Position numbers and translations under genes: made by a program. Below the pieces are notes generated by a model that saw only the letters and a list, made by a program, of their open reading frames with translations, searched no databases and was not told the origin of the DNA. Shown here one piece after another: positions 46,489-57,589 of a DNA stretch of 64,000 nt. Source of the stretch: Ophiodon elongatus (Eukaryota > Chordata > Actinopteri > Perciformes > Hexagrammidae); assembly GCA_016806645.1 (NCBI GenBank), contig JACSYO010000471.1:1576501-1640500 (forward strand), written 5' to 3'. How positions within the stretch are numbered: position 1 is the first letter of the stretch; every line of letters begins with the position of its first letter.

Positions 46489-46859
46489 AGCGCTCGGCCC
46501 AGCTCAAGGAGAAAACAGCACTCATGTGTGTGAGGGGGGCGGACATGACCTGCCAAACATTCACATACAGAGTTAAACAAGTCATGAATAGCTTTTTTCT
46601 TGGAGTACTGCAATTTCCTATTCAAAGATCTGCAAGACAAAAACATAAACCCAGGTTTAGATATTGGCTTTCAAAGTCACGTTACGGGAGAATATGACAG
46701 ATCCCCGAAGAGCATGTGTGGTTCAACTGGATAAAGCTGGCTTAGACTGAAATGTTTGGCTAGTTCGTGATGAGCCGGGCCTGTGTAGAATCAATTACCG
46801 GTGATCGCTGCACAATGCATGCCGGTTAGATTTGTGTCCAACTTGATCTCATATTGCTC

Positions 46860-46935
46860 TGACATCATGCACACGTGAGTAACCAAAGCCTCACGTGATA
46901 GAGGCAGCTGCAGTATATAGAGCCAGGCCCTGCAG
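46860..46935. promoter_or_regulatory. Probable zc3h10 promoter: paired CACGTG E-boxes and TATA-like site
   Basis: CACGTG hexamers occur at about 46,872 (ACACGTGAG) and 46,892 (TCACGTGAT), with TATATA near 46,913 just beyond. A further CACGTG is at about 47,459. This spacing suggests bHLH-ZIP (USF/MITF/TFE type) control. It is inferred from motifs only. Confidence 0.4.
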
Positions 46936-47149
46936 TCGCTCTCCACCGACTGCAAGACCTAGGGCATGATGGGAAATGCCTGGCTATCAAAGAGCTGATT
47001 GGCCCTTGGTTTTGACAACAAACACCACGTTTTATAAAAAAAAATCATAATTTCCGGTGTAGATGTAATAGTTAACACTAGATTCTAGGCTATTAGTGTT
47101 GTGTTGTGCAATGAAGGTTTAATATGTTGACGAACATATATTGCGTGGT

Positions 47150-47245
47150 TGATAATAACAATGAAGGTTATTCATACAGCACTTACAGGGCAGGAATTAC
47201 AAAGTGCTTTACAGCGTAACATAATAAAAAAGATAAAGTACAATG
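47150..47245 (+). repeat. Probable fish interspersed repeat fragment
   Basis: The sequence around TTCATACAGCACTT, GAATTACAAAGTGCTTTACA and AATAAAAAAGATAAAGTACA resembles a common teleost repeat (ATTTATACAGCACTTT...). Recognised from memory, so moderate confidence. Confidence 0.5.
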
Positions 47246-47494
47246 CAGATACATTTCCACATATATGCAATTACAAACTAATCCAAACGTGGTCAGCAAA
47301 CTACAGGCAGCCTGCAAATGGCATCCAACAGGATTTAACTATTCCCGTGACTTCCTGTATACCTTTGAAGGCTGGTGGAAACTGTCTTAACTGACTTAAA
47401 CGCAGCTCTTTAATCCTCGGCCCCAGCGAGGCGCAGTGCATCTCTAACCAGCCTTTTATCACGTGACTAAACCTGGTAAATAATAAGTAACGTC

Positions 47495-47498
<4 letters not shown>

Positions 47499-47530
<32 letters not shown>

Positions 47531-47531
47531 G
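47499..47531 (+). repeat. (TTG)n microsatellite
   Basis: About 11 TTG units in the spacer between zc3h10 and the DnaJ gene. The rest of 46,936-48,260 shows no gene. Confidence 0.95.
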
Positions 47532-48272
47532 CCGCTAACGAAAAATTGGATTCACACCATGTGAAGCTCATTGTAACGGGTAACGTTAGCTGTCGGTAAC
47601 TAAAGAGCACTTGTATCATGTGACGTGAGCCTAACTAAATAAGTAGCTAAGCCCATTAAACCCACTTTAGACTTACACTAGCGAGCGAAGGGTGTCTAGC
47701 TAGCTGGCTAAATGCTAATGTTGTCTTACCAAATATTAACTAGAAACAGGATCCAGAGAATAGCCGAGGGACTCCCGCGCAGACACGCCCTGCTCTCGTG
47801 CACTGACACCTTTACAGCTGCAACATCAACCAGACATATGTTGTTTTTCTTTTTCTTTTTATGGCAATTCCTCGATTCCCTGGTCTGTTTACCACATTAC
47901 TGCAGCTTTCACCACCACCGAAGAAGACGCTCTTCCTCTCCGTTTCCTCCAGGTGTCCTCTGGGTGCTCCTCTGCCCTCTAGTGGCCACAATGCTGCGTT
48001 GCACTGAAGTGTGTTCCGCTTTGTTTCTCCTTTAAAAACTATCTTTTTAAAGACTTCGTCGCATGCAGGAGTAGCCCTGCTGCAAAACCACGGAGAGCTG
48101 AGCTAGAAACGACAGCTGCATAATAACAACATTTCACTTGACACACTTTCACCACCACGTTTTGCAGGACATCTTGAATCCCAAAGGTGTCGGCTGAGTA
48201 AGTTGCCTACCCCTGTGCCTCGGGGCCAAACGGAGTGAAACAACGTGATAGGTGTGCTGGGTGCCGCGACGC

Positions 48273-48280
48273 TGACGTGT
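48273..48280 (+). promoter_or_regulatory. UPR element-like TGACGTGT site
   Basis: TGACGTG is the core of XBP1/ATF6 unfolded-protein-response elements. It lies about 115 bp before the ATG of a DNAJB9-like gene, and DNAJB9 is a classic UPR target in mammals. It may fall in the 5' UTR rather than upstream of it. Confidence 0.4.
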
Positions 48281-48388
48281 AGACAGCCGTACAACACACC
48301 TGAAGATGAGCCGTCAAACCGCAGGACAGCTGTAGCCCGACTTCCAGATAACTTCTTCGTGCAACAGCTCCTCAGCTGTGCTCCCGCG

Positions 48389-49399
48389 ATGGCTGTGCAA
48401 GGTGTTTCCCACTGGATGCAAGCCTACGTCGTCATGCTGCTCTGCCTGGCCGAGGTCCTGCCCGCCGCCTCGGAGTCGGACCGGACTTACTACGAGACTC
48501 TCGATGTGGAGCCGTCAGCAAGCGGCAGCCACATAAAGAAGGCTTTCCGCACACTGGCCATAAAGTACCACCCGGACAAGAACAAGAGCGCCGACGCAGA
48601 GAAGACTTTCAGAGAGATTGCTGAAGGTAAAACACGCCTGCAACACGCTGGACCTTTTTGTTATAGTGTAATCTATATTGTATATATGTAAGTTACACGA
48701 GTGAAATTAATTGTTTACACTTTCAAAATAGATGATTTATTTATTCTCCTCATAGGTTGGCTTTATAAACACAGTCTAAATCACAGCTAATACTGATTCA
48801 GTCTAAATCAACTTCCAACTTCCATGAAGGTTCAGTTTTTATTGTTAATATCAAGACTGTAGTTTGTGGTGCTGTTGATCTGTTTTACACTATACAGAGA
48901 GGAGTTTCTCATATTGTTTTATTCCTTGTATTGACATAAATGGGGTGAAAAATTAGAAAAACGTTATATACAGTAAATGCAATACGATTTAAACAGCACC
49001 ACAAGCGAGTTATACTGTCTTATCAGACTGTATTGCTTTTAGCCAGGTGTACTGGATGAACTTTCTCACAAGTAATACCCCTGTTTCCTTCCTCGTCCCC
49101 TAGCCTACAAGGTGCTCTCCAACAAGGAGCAGAGGAGGCTGTATGACCAAGTGGGCCACGAGGCTTTTCTGAAAGACGAGGCCTCTGTTGACCCTGAGGA
49201 CGAATATGAGACAAGCTTCCCCTTTGGTTTTGAAGACCTCTTCCATGACTTTGATGATAGTCCCTTTGTGGAGGAGCCATTCTTCCACTGGACCTTTCAT
49301 CAGGATGGGGAGGATGGTTCATATCAGCATTACAGTATAGAAGAGCCTGGCTTCAGCTTTTATTTTGAGGATGAAGAAGAAGAAGACCACTACTGCTAG
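48389..49399 (+). CDS. dnajb9: DNAJB9 (ERdj4)-like ER co-chaperone
   Basis: Two exons, 48,389-48,626 and 49,104-49,399, give 177 residues. ATG is at 48,389-48,391 and TAG at 49,397-49,399. A hydrophobic signal (YVVMLLCLAEVLPAAS, residues about 13-28) is followed directly by a J domain (YYETLDVEPSASGSHIKKAF) with the HPD motif at 61-63 that activates BiP/Hsp70. FREIAEAYKVLSN, the end of the J domain, spans the intron. The rest is Phe/Asp-rich (FPFGFEDLFHDF) and ends very acidic, EDEEEEDHYC. Human DNAJB9 has the same start (YHPDKNKS, FREIAEAY) but 223 residues and a different C-terminus, so this may be a teleost paralogue. ERdj4 helps BiP in ER-associated degradation and represses IRE1. That role is family knowledge. 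Confidence 0.82.
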
Positions 49400-49869
49400 A
49401 TGTTTATCCCCTTTGACCCTGTATCCTGTGTGTCTGTTTAAGTGTATTGACTTTGATGAACAAGTCTTCATATTAAATTGTGATCACAGTAGCTGTGTCT
49501 TGTATTCAGTTTGTAGAAATTCAGCTCAAGAGATCTTTCATGTGTTGCACCTGGCACCTGAACTGCTGACTCCCTATTCCTCTGTTCAACAATCACGGAT
49601 CATCACACCACACACCCAAAGGTGATCGAGTATTTTTAAATTGTGGAATAGTTTTCCATAAAAATTGTGATCTTTCCCCTCCATTGATACCTTTTCTTTA
49701 GCCTTTTAATTATCACAATGAAGACATGCTTGACCATGCGCTGGTTTTGATCTGTTAGTATTTTATTTTGTTGTGCGTGCGATACCGTTAAGCTATGATT
49801 TTCTCAATTCTATGCGTTTATTAATTTAGTTGTATTTTCTTATTTGTGTCTGTTTTTATTTGATCATTC

Positions 49870-49940
49870 CAGTGTTTTATTTAATTTCTTTGTAAAGCAC
49901 ATTGGTCATTTGCTCTATAAATAAAGTTGACTTGACTATA
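49870..49940 (+). repeat. Repeat-derived 3' end with AATAAA after the DnaJ gene
   Basis: TTGTAAAGCACATTGGTCATTTGCTCTATAAATAAAGTTGACTTGA closely resembles the 3' end of an abundant fish repeat. It supplies AATAAA at 49,920-49,925, the best polyadenylation signal for the DNAJB9-like gene. Confidence 0.5.
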
Positions 49941-50352
49941 AGGAAGCTGTGTGTGTTCTGCCTCTTTTATGAGACAATTTCATTTAATTGTTTGGGTTCA
50001 GGTTTGTCAGGTTGACAGATGGGGGAACCAATTGGACCACAAGGCCACTTTCCTGTGTGGGTGTGTCGAAGGTCCTGAGTTACTGACTAACCCACAATTT
50101 ACTCATCTTTTTTCCCTGCGTCAGCACTTTAGATCTGGAACTGTTTTACTCCATTTCTCACAGGACCATTGTGCACTTTGACCCAGAGGATATCCTGTGC
50201 CTTCTCAGCAGTTGGAGCGTAAGCGCACTAAAGCCAACACAAGACAAAAGATCTTCACAGCTTTATGCAGTTTTATCAAGATAAACAGAGATTTAAGCAT
50301 TCTACAAAGAAGATACAAGACATACTGGACTAATTAACTTACAGGCTTGACA

Positions 50353-53300
50353 ATGATGGTAAGTATGCCTGAACATTTTCTTTTTGACAGCCTCTGAGTG
50401 TCATGTGACTTTTTCTCTGTGGAGACATTCAGATTTGCAGGCTGTAAGTAACGTTTTTAATTCCCTTTAACTTTGGCTTGCATACTAATGTGAATTTACT
50501 TCCAGCTGTTGATAAAATTGCTTCTCACGTTTGATCGCAGGAAGAGGTAAAAGAAGTGATCTCTACTCTGAGTGTCCATGGTCCTAACATCAAGGTTACA
50601 GAGGTGTTGAAAGACGGGGACACACTTACCTTCCTAATTGTATCTCAAAAGGTGAGATGATTCATGTATTCGTTATTTGCTGTGAGCTATACATTAGATC
50701 TAGATTAATGCAGAAAACCAGTTGATTTGTTTGAATTATGGTATTGCAAAAACAGACTGCTCTGATGAGATGTTGTCTCTCATCCATGCCAGCTGTCTGG
50801 AACAGGGGAGTACCATGTGGACCGGACCTATGAGGATTTTGAATGGCTGCAACAGCACCTGTTCTCTCAGGAGGATGAGCCCGGGATACAGGGAGTCATA
50901 GTCAGTGCTTCATTTTATCTGCACACAGTCCCGTATTTCACTTGTAATCGTATTCACACTTTTCTGACAATAACAAGACGATTAGTGCTGGAATATCTAT
51001 ATGTGGAATCAGCGAAGATACAAAGAAAAGATTGGATTCTGTTGAAAACGTCCTTTTGGAAGTGTGCATGCTGCTTTATGTTATCTTTTTTTCTAATTGC
51101 CTACTGCACAAAATAATTTGAGCTAAACTGTCGACTTTGTTAACAGAAGTACATACAATTATGTGTTCTTGTAACACAGTGCTTTTGTAACAGAAAAATC
51201 ACAAATCAAAATGTTTTGTTCATACAATGACTTAAACACATAGTTAGAAAAGGTGCTACAGTCAGCCAAGTTATGGGGAGCAATTTAATTCTTTTCAAAT
51301 GCTCCTCCTTTCATTCTTAACGTCCTCCTTTCCTTCGTAACCAGGAAGCTAATTTTAGAGCTGCCATTCTGCCAGCTGGCGCAGTACTGTAAGAAAATAA
51401 GCCAAAGCATTGTGGTCTGATTGGATTCTTTTTTTTCAAGAAAATGCAACAGTATCCTGTCAGGAAGTATTTTTTGGAGACTACTTCCTAGTATGACCGT
51501 GTGTGCAGTGGGGATGTTTGTCATGTATTATATTATTATGCTGTGTCTGATCCAAGGCATAAAGTGTGCACACTGTAAATCCAAGCACTACACATTTCAA
51601 AACGCATTAACCTTATTTATATTCCTTTCCCATGCCAGGCACCTAATTAAAAAGCATTTTGTTTTTGGGGAAAAAAACAATATAAAGTAATAAAATCCTC
51701 CTCTGTTTTTCTTCAAGTTTCCTTCTCTTCCTGCAAAGGCTCAGGTGAATGCATCTGCCAAGGTTATGAAACAGCTTGGTGAGTACATCTGACACCACCT
51801 CCATAGAAAAGAAAGTTAGATTTGAAAGTAAAATTAACCAAATGTATTCTCCATTTCAGTGTTTATTCTGTTGCATCGTGTTGAGTGTGATATGGAGGGC
51901 TGATGATGATACAAATGTTGGTTTTCCTGCAGGTTTCCTTGGTTTAGGAGAGTGGCTGCCATACTGTAAGGCACTGGAAAGCTTCCTCCGGCAGATTGCT
52001 GCACACAGCATACTCAGCAAAAATAAAGCTGTGGAGATCTTCCTGACTAGCTTAGACGTAAGTGGACAAAAATAAACAGCCTGTTTTTATATTCTCTTTT
52101 TAACGATTAGATTGTCATATTACAAAAGGGTGCAACGTGATACCTTTTTACGAAAGAGGCAGATAATAAATCGTTAAACGTTCACTGACATTGTTTCAGA
52201 AGAGAAAGTGGAACGTTTCATGTGACAAATATAGTGTCCTCCACATATAGGGTTTAGTTTGTGCCTGTAGTCTCGTACCAGAACTAATGATTCATTCAGA
52301 ATGACCTTCTGGCCACTTTTGGAGGAGCCTTTTGTACGCGGGCCTGTGATCAGTGTGGACTTTAAAGAAGGCAGGGCCTGAAGTGGGATGCAGCTCCAGT
52401 GGAACTTTTGTCTGTAGATAAACAAATGGAAGAACAAAACGTTAAACAAGCTGGTGAAATGTCACAAAATGAATGCATTGACATTTTCAAAAGGGACCAG
52501 GTACAAATTCTCAACCTGCTCAGTGGGCCTGCAAATAGCATCAAGAGGGTGAAAGAAGATCTCACTTGATGCTTGAATCAAAGAAACGCATACCAATTGT
52601 TTCCATACATTTTTTGTTTTAGAGGGATATTATATTCCTGTTGTCAGACCGTAGCCTTTAACAAGATAAGATAAGATAGATAAGATATGCTTTTAAGGTC
52701 TTCATAGGGGAAATGTTGTGAACTTAGTCCCGTGAAGATGCAATCATACAACAGCACATAGTTTCAATGTAACACCAATGTATGACTGTACAGTACATGA
52801 AGATTTCATATACTGTACATACTGTGCTTGAAAAATGTTGAAGCTTATTTTGTGTCCTTGTGTTTAGCCTCCAGGCAGACAGAGAGTAAGGAAAAACATT
52901 TTCAACCGGCTGAGTCAAGCTGTGGAAGAACGGAGGAAAGAAGGCCATAAGGTGCACACCTGGGACTCATAGGAACAGAATTGACAGCCTCCACACCTGT
53001 ATGTTAGGTTTTACTCCCGTAATGTCTGTGTCTGCAGGATGTGGATGAGTTCTTTCAAACTGAACGCGATCATAACCTTGTTCTAACCGGCTGTGCCAAG
53101 ACTGCAGCCGAGGTGAGCCGGTTGGTTTTGTGTCCGTGTGTTTTGTCCTCCTCCACGTTTCCTTCTCTCACACAACCAGACACATTGTCCCGTGTGATTT
53201 TTGCACTTTTGTTTTTCTTGCAGAGATTCCTAGACGTGGTGCAATCTGAGCAAAGTAAGACCGCTTCATTTGAAGTTTTGGAGACAAGAAGTGCTCACCA

Positions 53301-54640
53301 TATGGCGTTATTTAGGATTTATTTGCGTTTGGTTTCCAACATTTAAAATCTATTGGAGGATATGTAGTGTATTAGTGTTCATTCACATTTGCAAACGCAA
53401 ATTCTTTTTGTCCCATGTCTGATGTTAGTGTGTGCTCCATGTGCATTTTTTTGCAGAAATAGCAGTGGCCTGTGGGCACTTCTCAGCCTCTCTGCACCTC
53501 TGTGTGGAACCAGGGGAGGATCCTGACAAACAGGCTTTCTCTAAGTGAGACAATAATATCATTGATCCCAGGCTATTATATCACAAGTTCTTAAAATGAA
53601 TGTGCACGAGTTACAATAAATGAGCATGATAAAAAAGCAACAACACTGTCTTCTTCTTACAGGGCTTGTGTGAAATTATCAGAAGTCTTTGATTCTATGA
53701 AGGTAAGTTGTTTGATCTTTTTAACAAGCATATATTTACATAGAAATGCTCCATTGCTTTGGCAAATACACTGCACATAATGTGCTTGTGTGTGGGCAGA
53801 AAAATATGACAAGTGTTGCTGAGAACAACATGAACACTCTTGGGCTTGGCCTGGACCTGGAGTCACGCTGCCAGGAGGCAGAAAAGGTGTGTCTTCTTGT
53901 TCCAAATTAATTTGATTAGTCATTGTACGTGTATGTTTTCTCTGTTATATTGAAGTGTGAAATGCAACACTAAAACTTCTGACTAATATTCCTGTGTGCA
54001 ATATGATTATTATGTCCAACACAGGAGATGCTCTTCAGGAGAACCTGTAAACTAGTGGAGTTAGAGACTGCCAGAAGGAATGCAGAGAAGGCCAAACCTT
54101 TAAAGAAGGCTGCTGTGAGTGCTTCTACTTGAGTATCACAAGAACACACTGCTAGCTCAGATGAGCATGCTTTCAGGTGGCCAGCAGGTGTCAGTGACGC
54201 TCTGCTGAGTTTATTCAGTGGTAGCCATAGACCTGGAAAACTGTTCATTGAGAGGATGTTCATTGCAGGTTTAATCTGTATGAAGTATGTGATGATGATT
54301 ACCATCGTGCTCCCCCTAATCATCAGATGGAGGAGGCAAAGAAAGCGGCGGAGACAGAGTTTGATCACATTTGTGGAGTGGCTAAACAGGAGGTAAAACA
54401 CCAAATTCAAAACTGGATTCTCCGTTTCCACATGGCTTACCCCGTCGTAAGTGCATTGTGTTACATCCTTTTGTGGACATTCACATACTGTGTTTCTCCC
54501 AGGTTGCTCGTTTCCATGCTGCACGTGTGGAGATGCTGCAGCAGGCTCTGGTTCAGTGGTGTGAAAAGCAGCTTCTTACAGCCAAAGAAACTGCTGACCA
54601 GTTTACCCAGCACCTGCAAGCCTTCAGGGGGATGGCCTAG
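50353..54640 (+). CDS. PX-BAR sorting nexin, SNX5/SNX6/SNX32-like
   Basis: Fourteen exons in one frame, 369 residues: 50,353-50,358; 50,541-50,651; 50,793-50,900; 51,718-51,778; 51,933-52,057; 52,868-52,951; 53,038-53,112; 53,224-53,254; 53,457-53,544; 53,663-53,702; 53,800-53,886; 54,025-54,114; 54,327-54,392; 54,503-54,640. The N-terminal half is a PX domain (VSQKLSGTGEYHVDRTYEDFEW, then FPSLPAK). The second half is a helical BAR domain (VDEFFQTERDHNLVL, RRTCKLVELETARRNAEKAK, FHAARVEMLQQALVQWCEKQ). Family members form retromer-linked endosomal tubule coats (ESCPE-1) that recycle cargo. The PX motif order and the FF-x-x-E-x block match the SNX5 group, but similarity is distant and the exact paralogue is not clear, so I give no symbol. 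The first coding exon has only two Met codons. AATAAA at 54,874-54,879 probably ends the transcript. Confidence 0.85.
52200..52571. other. Unexplained open frames in a sorting-nexin intron
   Basis: The plus strand has a 47-codon frame starting at about 52,428 (MEEQNVKQAGEMSQ...), preceded by a TAG. The minus strand has an open frame across 52,174-52,449. Neither is needed for the sorting nexin and neither resembles a known family to me. It could be an old transposon or processed-gene piece. Confidence 0.3.
52655..52715 (+). repeat. GATAA-rich fish retroelement tail
   Basis: AAGATAAGATAAGATAGATAAGATATGC followed by CTTCATAGGGGAAATG resembles the AGATAAGATATACTTTATTGATCCC-type 3' tail common in teleost genomes. 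It is diverged. Confidence 0.5.
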
Positions 54641-54879
54641 TGAACCCACTCTTAATGAAGCATCCTCAGTATGTCTAAACATAGCATGGGATAACCCAAA
54701 CATGTCCTTCATGCTGTTGTGCTGTGGTCTGATGCTTCAGTGGATTCATTACATTCAGTGTAAATATGGAAATGTAATTGAAAAAGAAAGGGAAACCTTA
54801 GTGATAATCAAACGACCCTATAATTTGTACACTCACTCATTCTCCCTCACTCTTTCTTCAATCACACTCCACCAATAAA

Positions 54880-56730
54880 GCCCCTGTAGAAATGATGGTT
54901 TTGATTTTTTAGCAGTGGACTTGTAGTCGGGCGAGGCCATTATGCGTGTGTGTGTGTATGTGTGTGTATTTGTTCTATTCTCCACTCATATGTTTGTGCT
55001 GAAAATGTATTGTGCGGCTCTCCAGCCACCACATCAGCCGGGGTCACATAAAATAAAGTGTGATGAATTGATTCCCAAAGTACCTGCTTGCCTTTGTGTG
55101 TGTTTCTTACTCCTGGATCATTAATCAGTTGGTTTGACTGCCCCGGCAAGGACATGGCAACAAGAACACTCTGTGTCGGCTTTTGGAAACTATTCTGGCT
55201 TTCTAAATATCTGTTAACGATTTCTCTTCCGGTCGTTGTATTTCCCATATAATTGTATGAAACCTTAAGTGAGATCTGGCGCTAAACTAAATAGAACAAA
55301 ACTTTGGCGGACTTAGCTAAAACAATTTTTCACATAAGCACAACGTCATCCCCCCCTCCTGTGTCTGCGGAGGACTGTAGGTCCATATCTCAGCACTGCT
55401 GAGCGCCTCATCTCATCTGTTCTGGCCCGTAATGTGTCCGTTGGGTGAATGAGGAGGAGTGAATCCCATTTGAGGGAATGAGTCAGAGAGAGATAGATGG
55501 CTGGTCTCATAAGAAGAGAGGGTGGAGAGGAGGTTCGGCTTATTTGACGATGAAGGACTAGATCAGGGCAATCATGCAATGGAGTGCCCATCCAAACAGG
55601 ATGAATTCATGAATGGAACAATTTGGTATGGCCTCAAAAATAACGGCTGCCTGCTCTGAGCATTGGATGGCACATGTTTCATGGTCTTGTAACCTGATAT
55701 CATTTCTATACCTGTATCCTTTATCTTCATAACTACTGCTAGTCCTCAGCCTGGGCTAGAATCATACAATGTTGCCAAACAACAAATAAATGTCTTTCAT
55801 CTGGTCTATGTGGTCTTGGTCCTAGACAAATACACATAGAGTTTAAACATTGACTAAGAGTCTATGGCTCTGTGCTTCATGTGTACAATGACAATGCAAA
55901 CATGCTGGTGTTATTGCAGGTGTAATGTTTACCATGTTGAACATCTTAGCCTCAATTCATTATCATTTTTGAAAGTATTTAAAGTATTTAAGTTTTGACC
56001 TGCTGGACAAGAAAGTTCTGTTTTTGTAAATGTGTGAAAATTACACAAAAAAGCAATAGTCCCAAAGCATGCATGCTAACGCTGTAGGCTTAACTGTTGA
56101 AAACAAATAAAAGACAGCTGTTGTAGGAACCTTTTTGTTCTAGTGCAAGTTGAACCACAGCAGCTTTAGCTTTTTACAATCGAATCCTCTGCATATCTCC
56201 TAATTTTAAAACAAATTTTATGTTTATATCAGATCTTTATACCCCATTTTATCTCGTTTAAGTAGAAACACAAATACATTCAGTCTCTTTATAGTGCACA
56301 CATTTATTGATAATGAATCCAGCAATTTCACCATTTAGGTTTTGCACTTCATTTTTGTGGTTTATTGGTTTTAATGAGGCGCAGTAAAAGTTAAATGTAA
56401 GAAGTTTATGGACCATTTTTATGATTCTGTGGTTTCATTTTTTTATGTGAATGCTTCTATTACCTGAGAGAAGCACTGTGGATACAAACCTGTGAGGTTT
56501 GTGGGATGATGAACAAAATGCATTATGCAGTAAGCAACACAAATTGAAATCTATGCATTTTTTTTGAAGGGATTCTATTTATTGTAACATTATTCTCTCT
56601 GTTATTATCTGAAGCCGTGATGCTTCCATCTCTGCTGCTTTTAACAGCACTATACCGAATGAATTTCACAACAGGAAAGCGACATGTCTTGTGCTTTCAT
56701 TTAGGCACGGCAGCAGTTAACTATCGCACA
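54880..56730. other. Gene-free spacer
   Basis: I see no exon with coding character. It has a short TG-rich patch at about 54,944-54,970 and AT-rich DNA after 55,900. An untranslated exon or an intron of a gene beyond the window cannot be excluded. Confidence 0.5.
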
Positions 56731-56734
56731 TGGT

Positions 56735-56735
<1 letters not shown>

Positions 56736-56804
<69 letters not shown>
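56736..56804 (+). repeat. (CA)n microsatellite, about 34 units
   Basis: Uninterrupted CA run, followed after about 80 bp by a complementary (TG)n run. Confidence 0.97.
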
Positions 56805-56812
<8 letters not shown>

Positions 56813-56879
56813 AATAAGAGCCCCTCTCAACTGCTAAGAGCATGACCCAGATCAAGGGTGGAGAGATCATGGCAACGCT

Positions 56880-56882
<3 letters not shown>

Positions 56883-56928
<46 letters not shown>
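56883..56928 (+). repeat. (TG)n microsatellite, about 23 units
   Basis: Complementary to the upstream (CA)n tract, so the pair forms an inverted repeat of simple sequence. Confidence 0.97.
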
Positions 56929-56931
<3 letters not shown>

Positions 56932-57589
56932 ATCCCATCGACAACATGCACTAAGAGCTGATTTGCTAAAGTAGCTCATTACTGCTGGAAAGGCAGCACT
57001 CAGCACACCGCCCTATGGCCTGAAAGAGAGCGTCTTAGTGCGAAGTGAAGGCAATAATTTGTCTGAATACACAGTGGGACAAAGGCCTTATGACTCAGCC
57101 GTTCCAACGTAGCTGCACCACACCAGTTTGAGGAGTATGACAGTCTGTTAGATGATTAAAACATATGGAGTCAGGCCACAGTTGATTAGCAGTTTTTAAT
57201 CAGTGTTTACGAAGGAGGTGTTTTATTGTTGCTTCCACATTTGCTGGTGTCTTGAGTTATAAATCTGCTCTGGGTGATTTATATGTTGCTGTAATAAATT
57301 AATGTATTCATCTTTTGTAACATAAGTCACAAGAATTGTCATGAGAATGTTTTATCCTGACAAGAATTGAAGAGTGAAATAAGATATTGTTGGATGAGAT
57401 TATACATACTTGTTCTGCAACATCTGGTCATTAAATGTATAAAAGCTAAACTGTGTTTACTGATCAAAAGTTCAAAAGTTAACAACCAGGATTTAGTGCA
57501 AAAACAAATTCAACATTCATTGGATATTTGTTAATTTGTGTCATACAACTATACTGCATGTGATGGCGATAATAGATCATATATTCTTT

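Noticed and set aside
46940..46985. ZNF143/THAP11-like site GGGCATGATGGGAAATGCC
   Set aside because: Only a partial match to the ACTACAATTCCCA-type consensus, and its distance to the transcription start is unknown.
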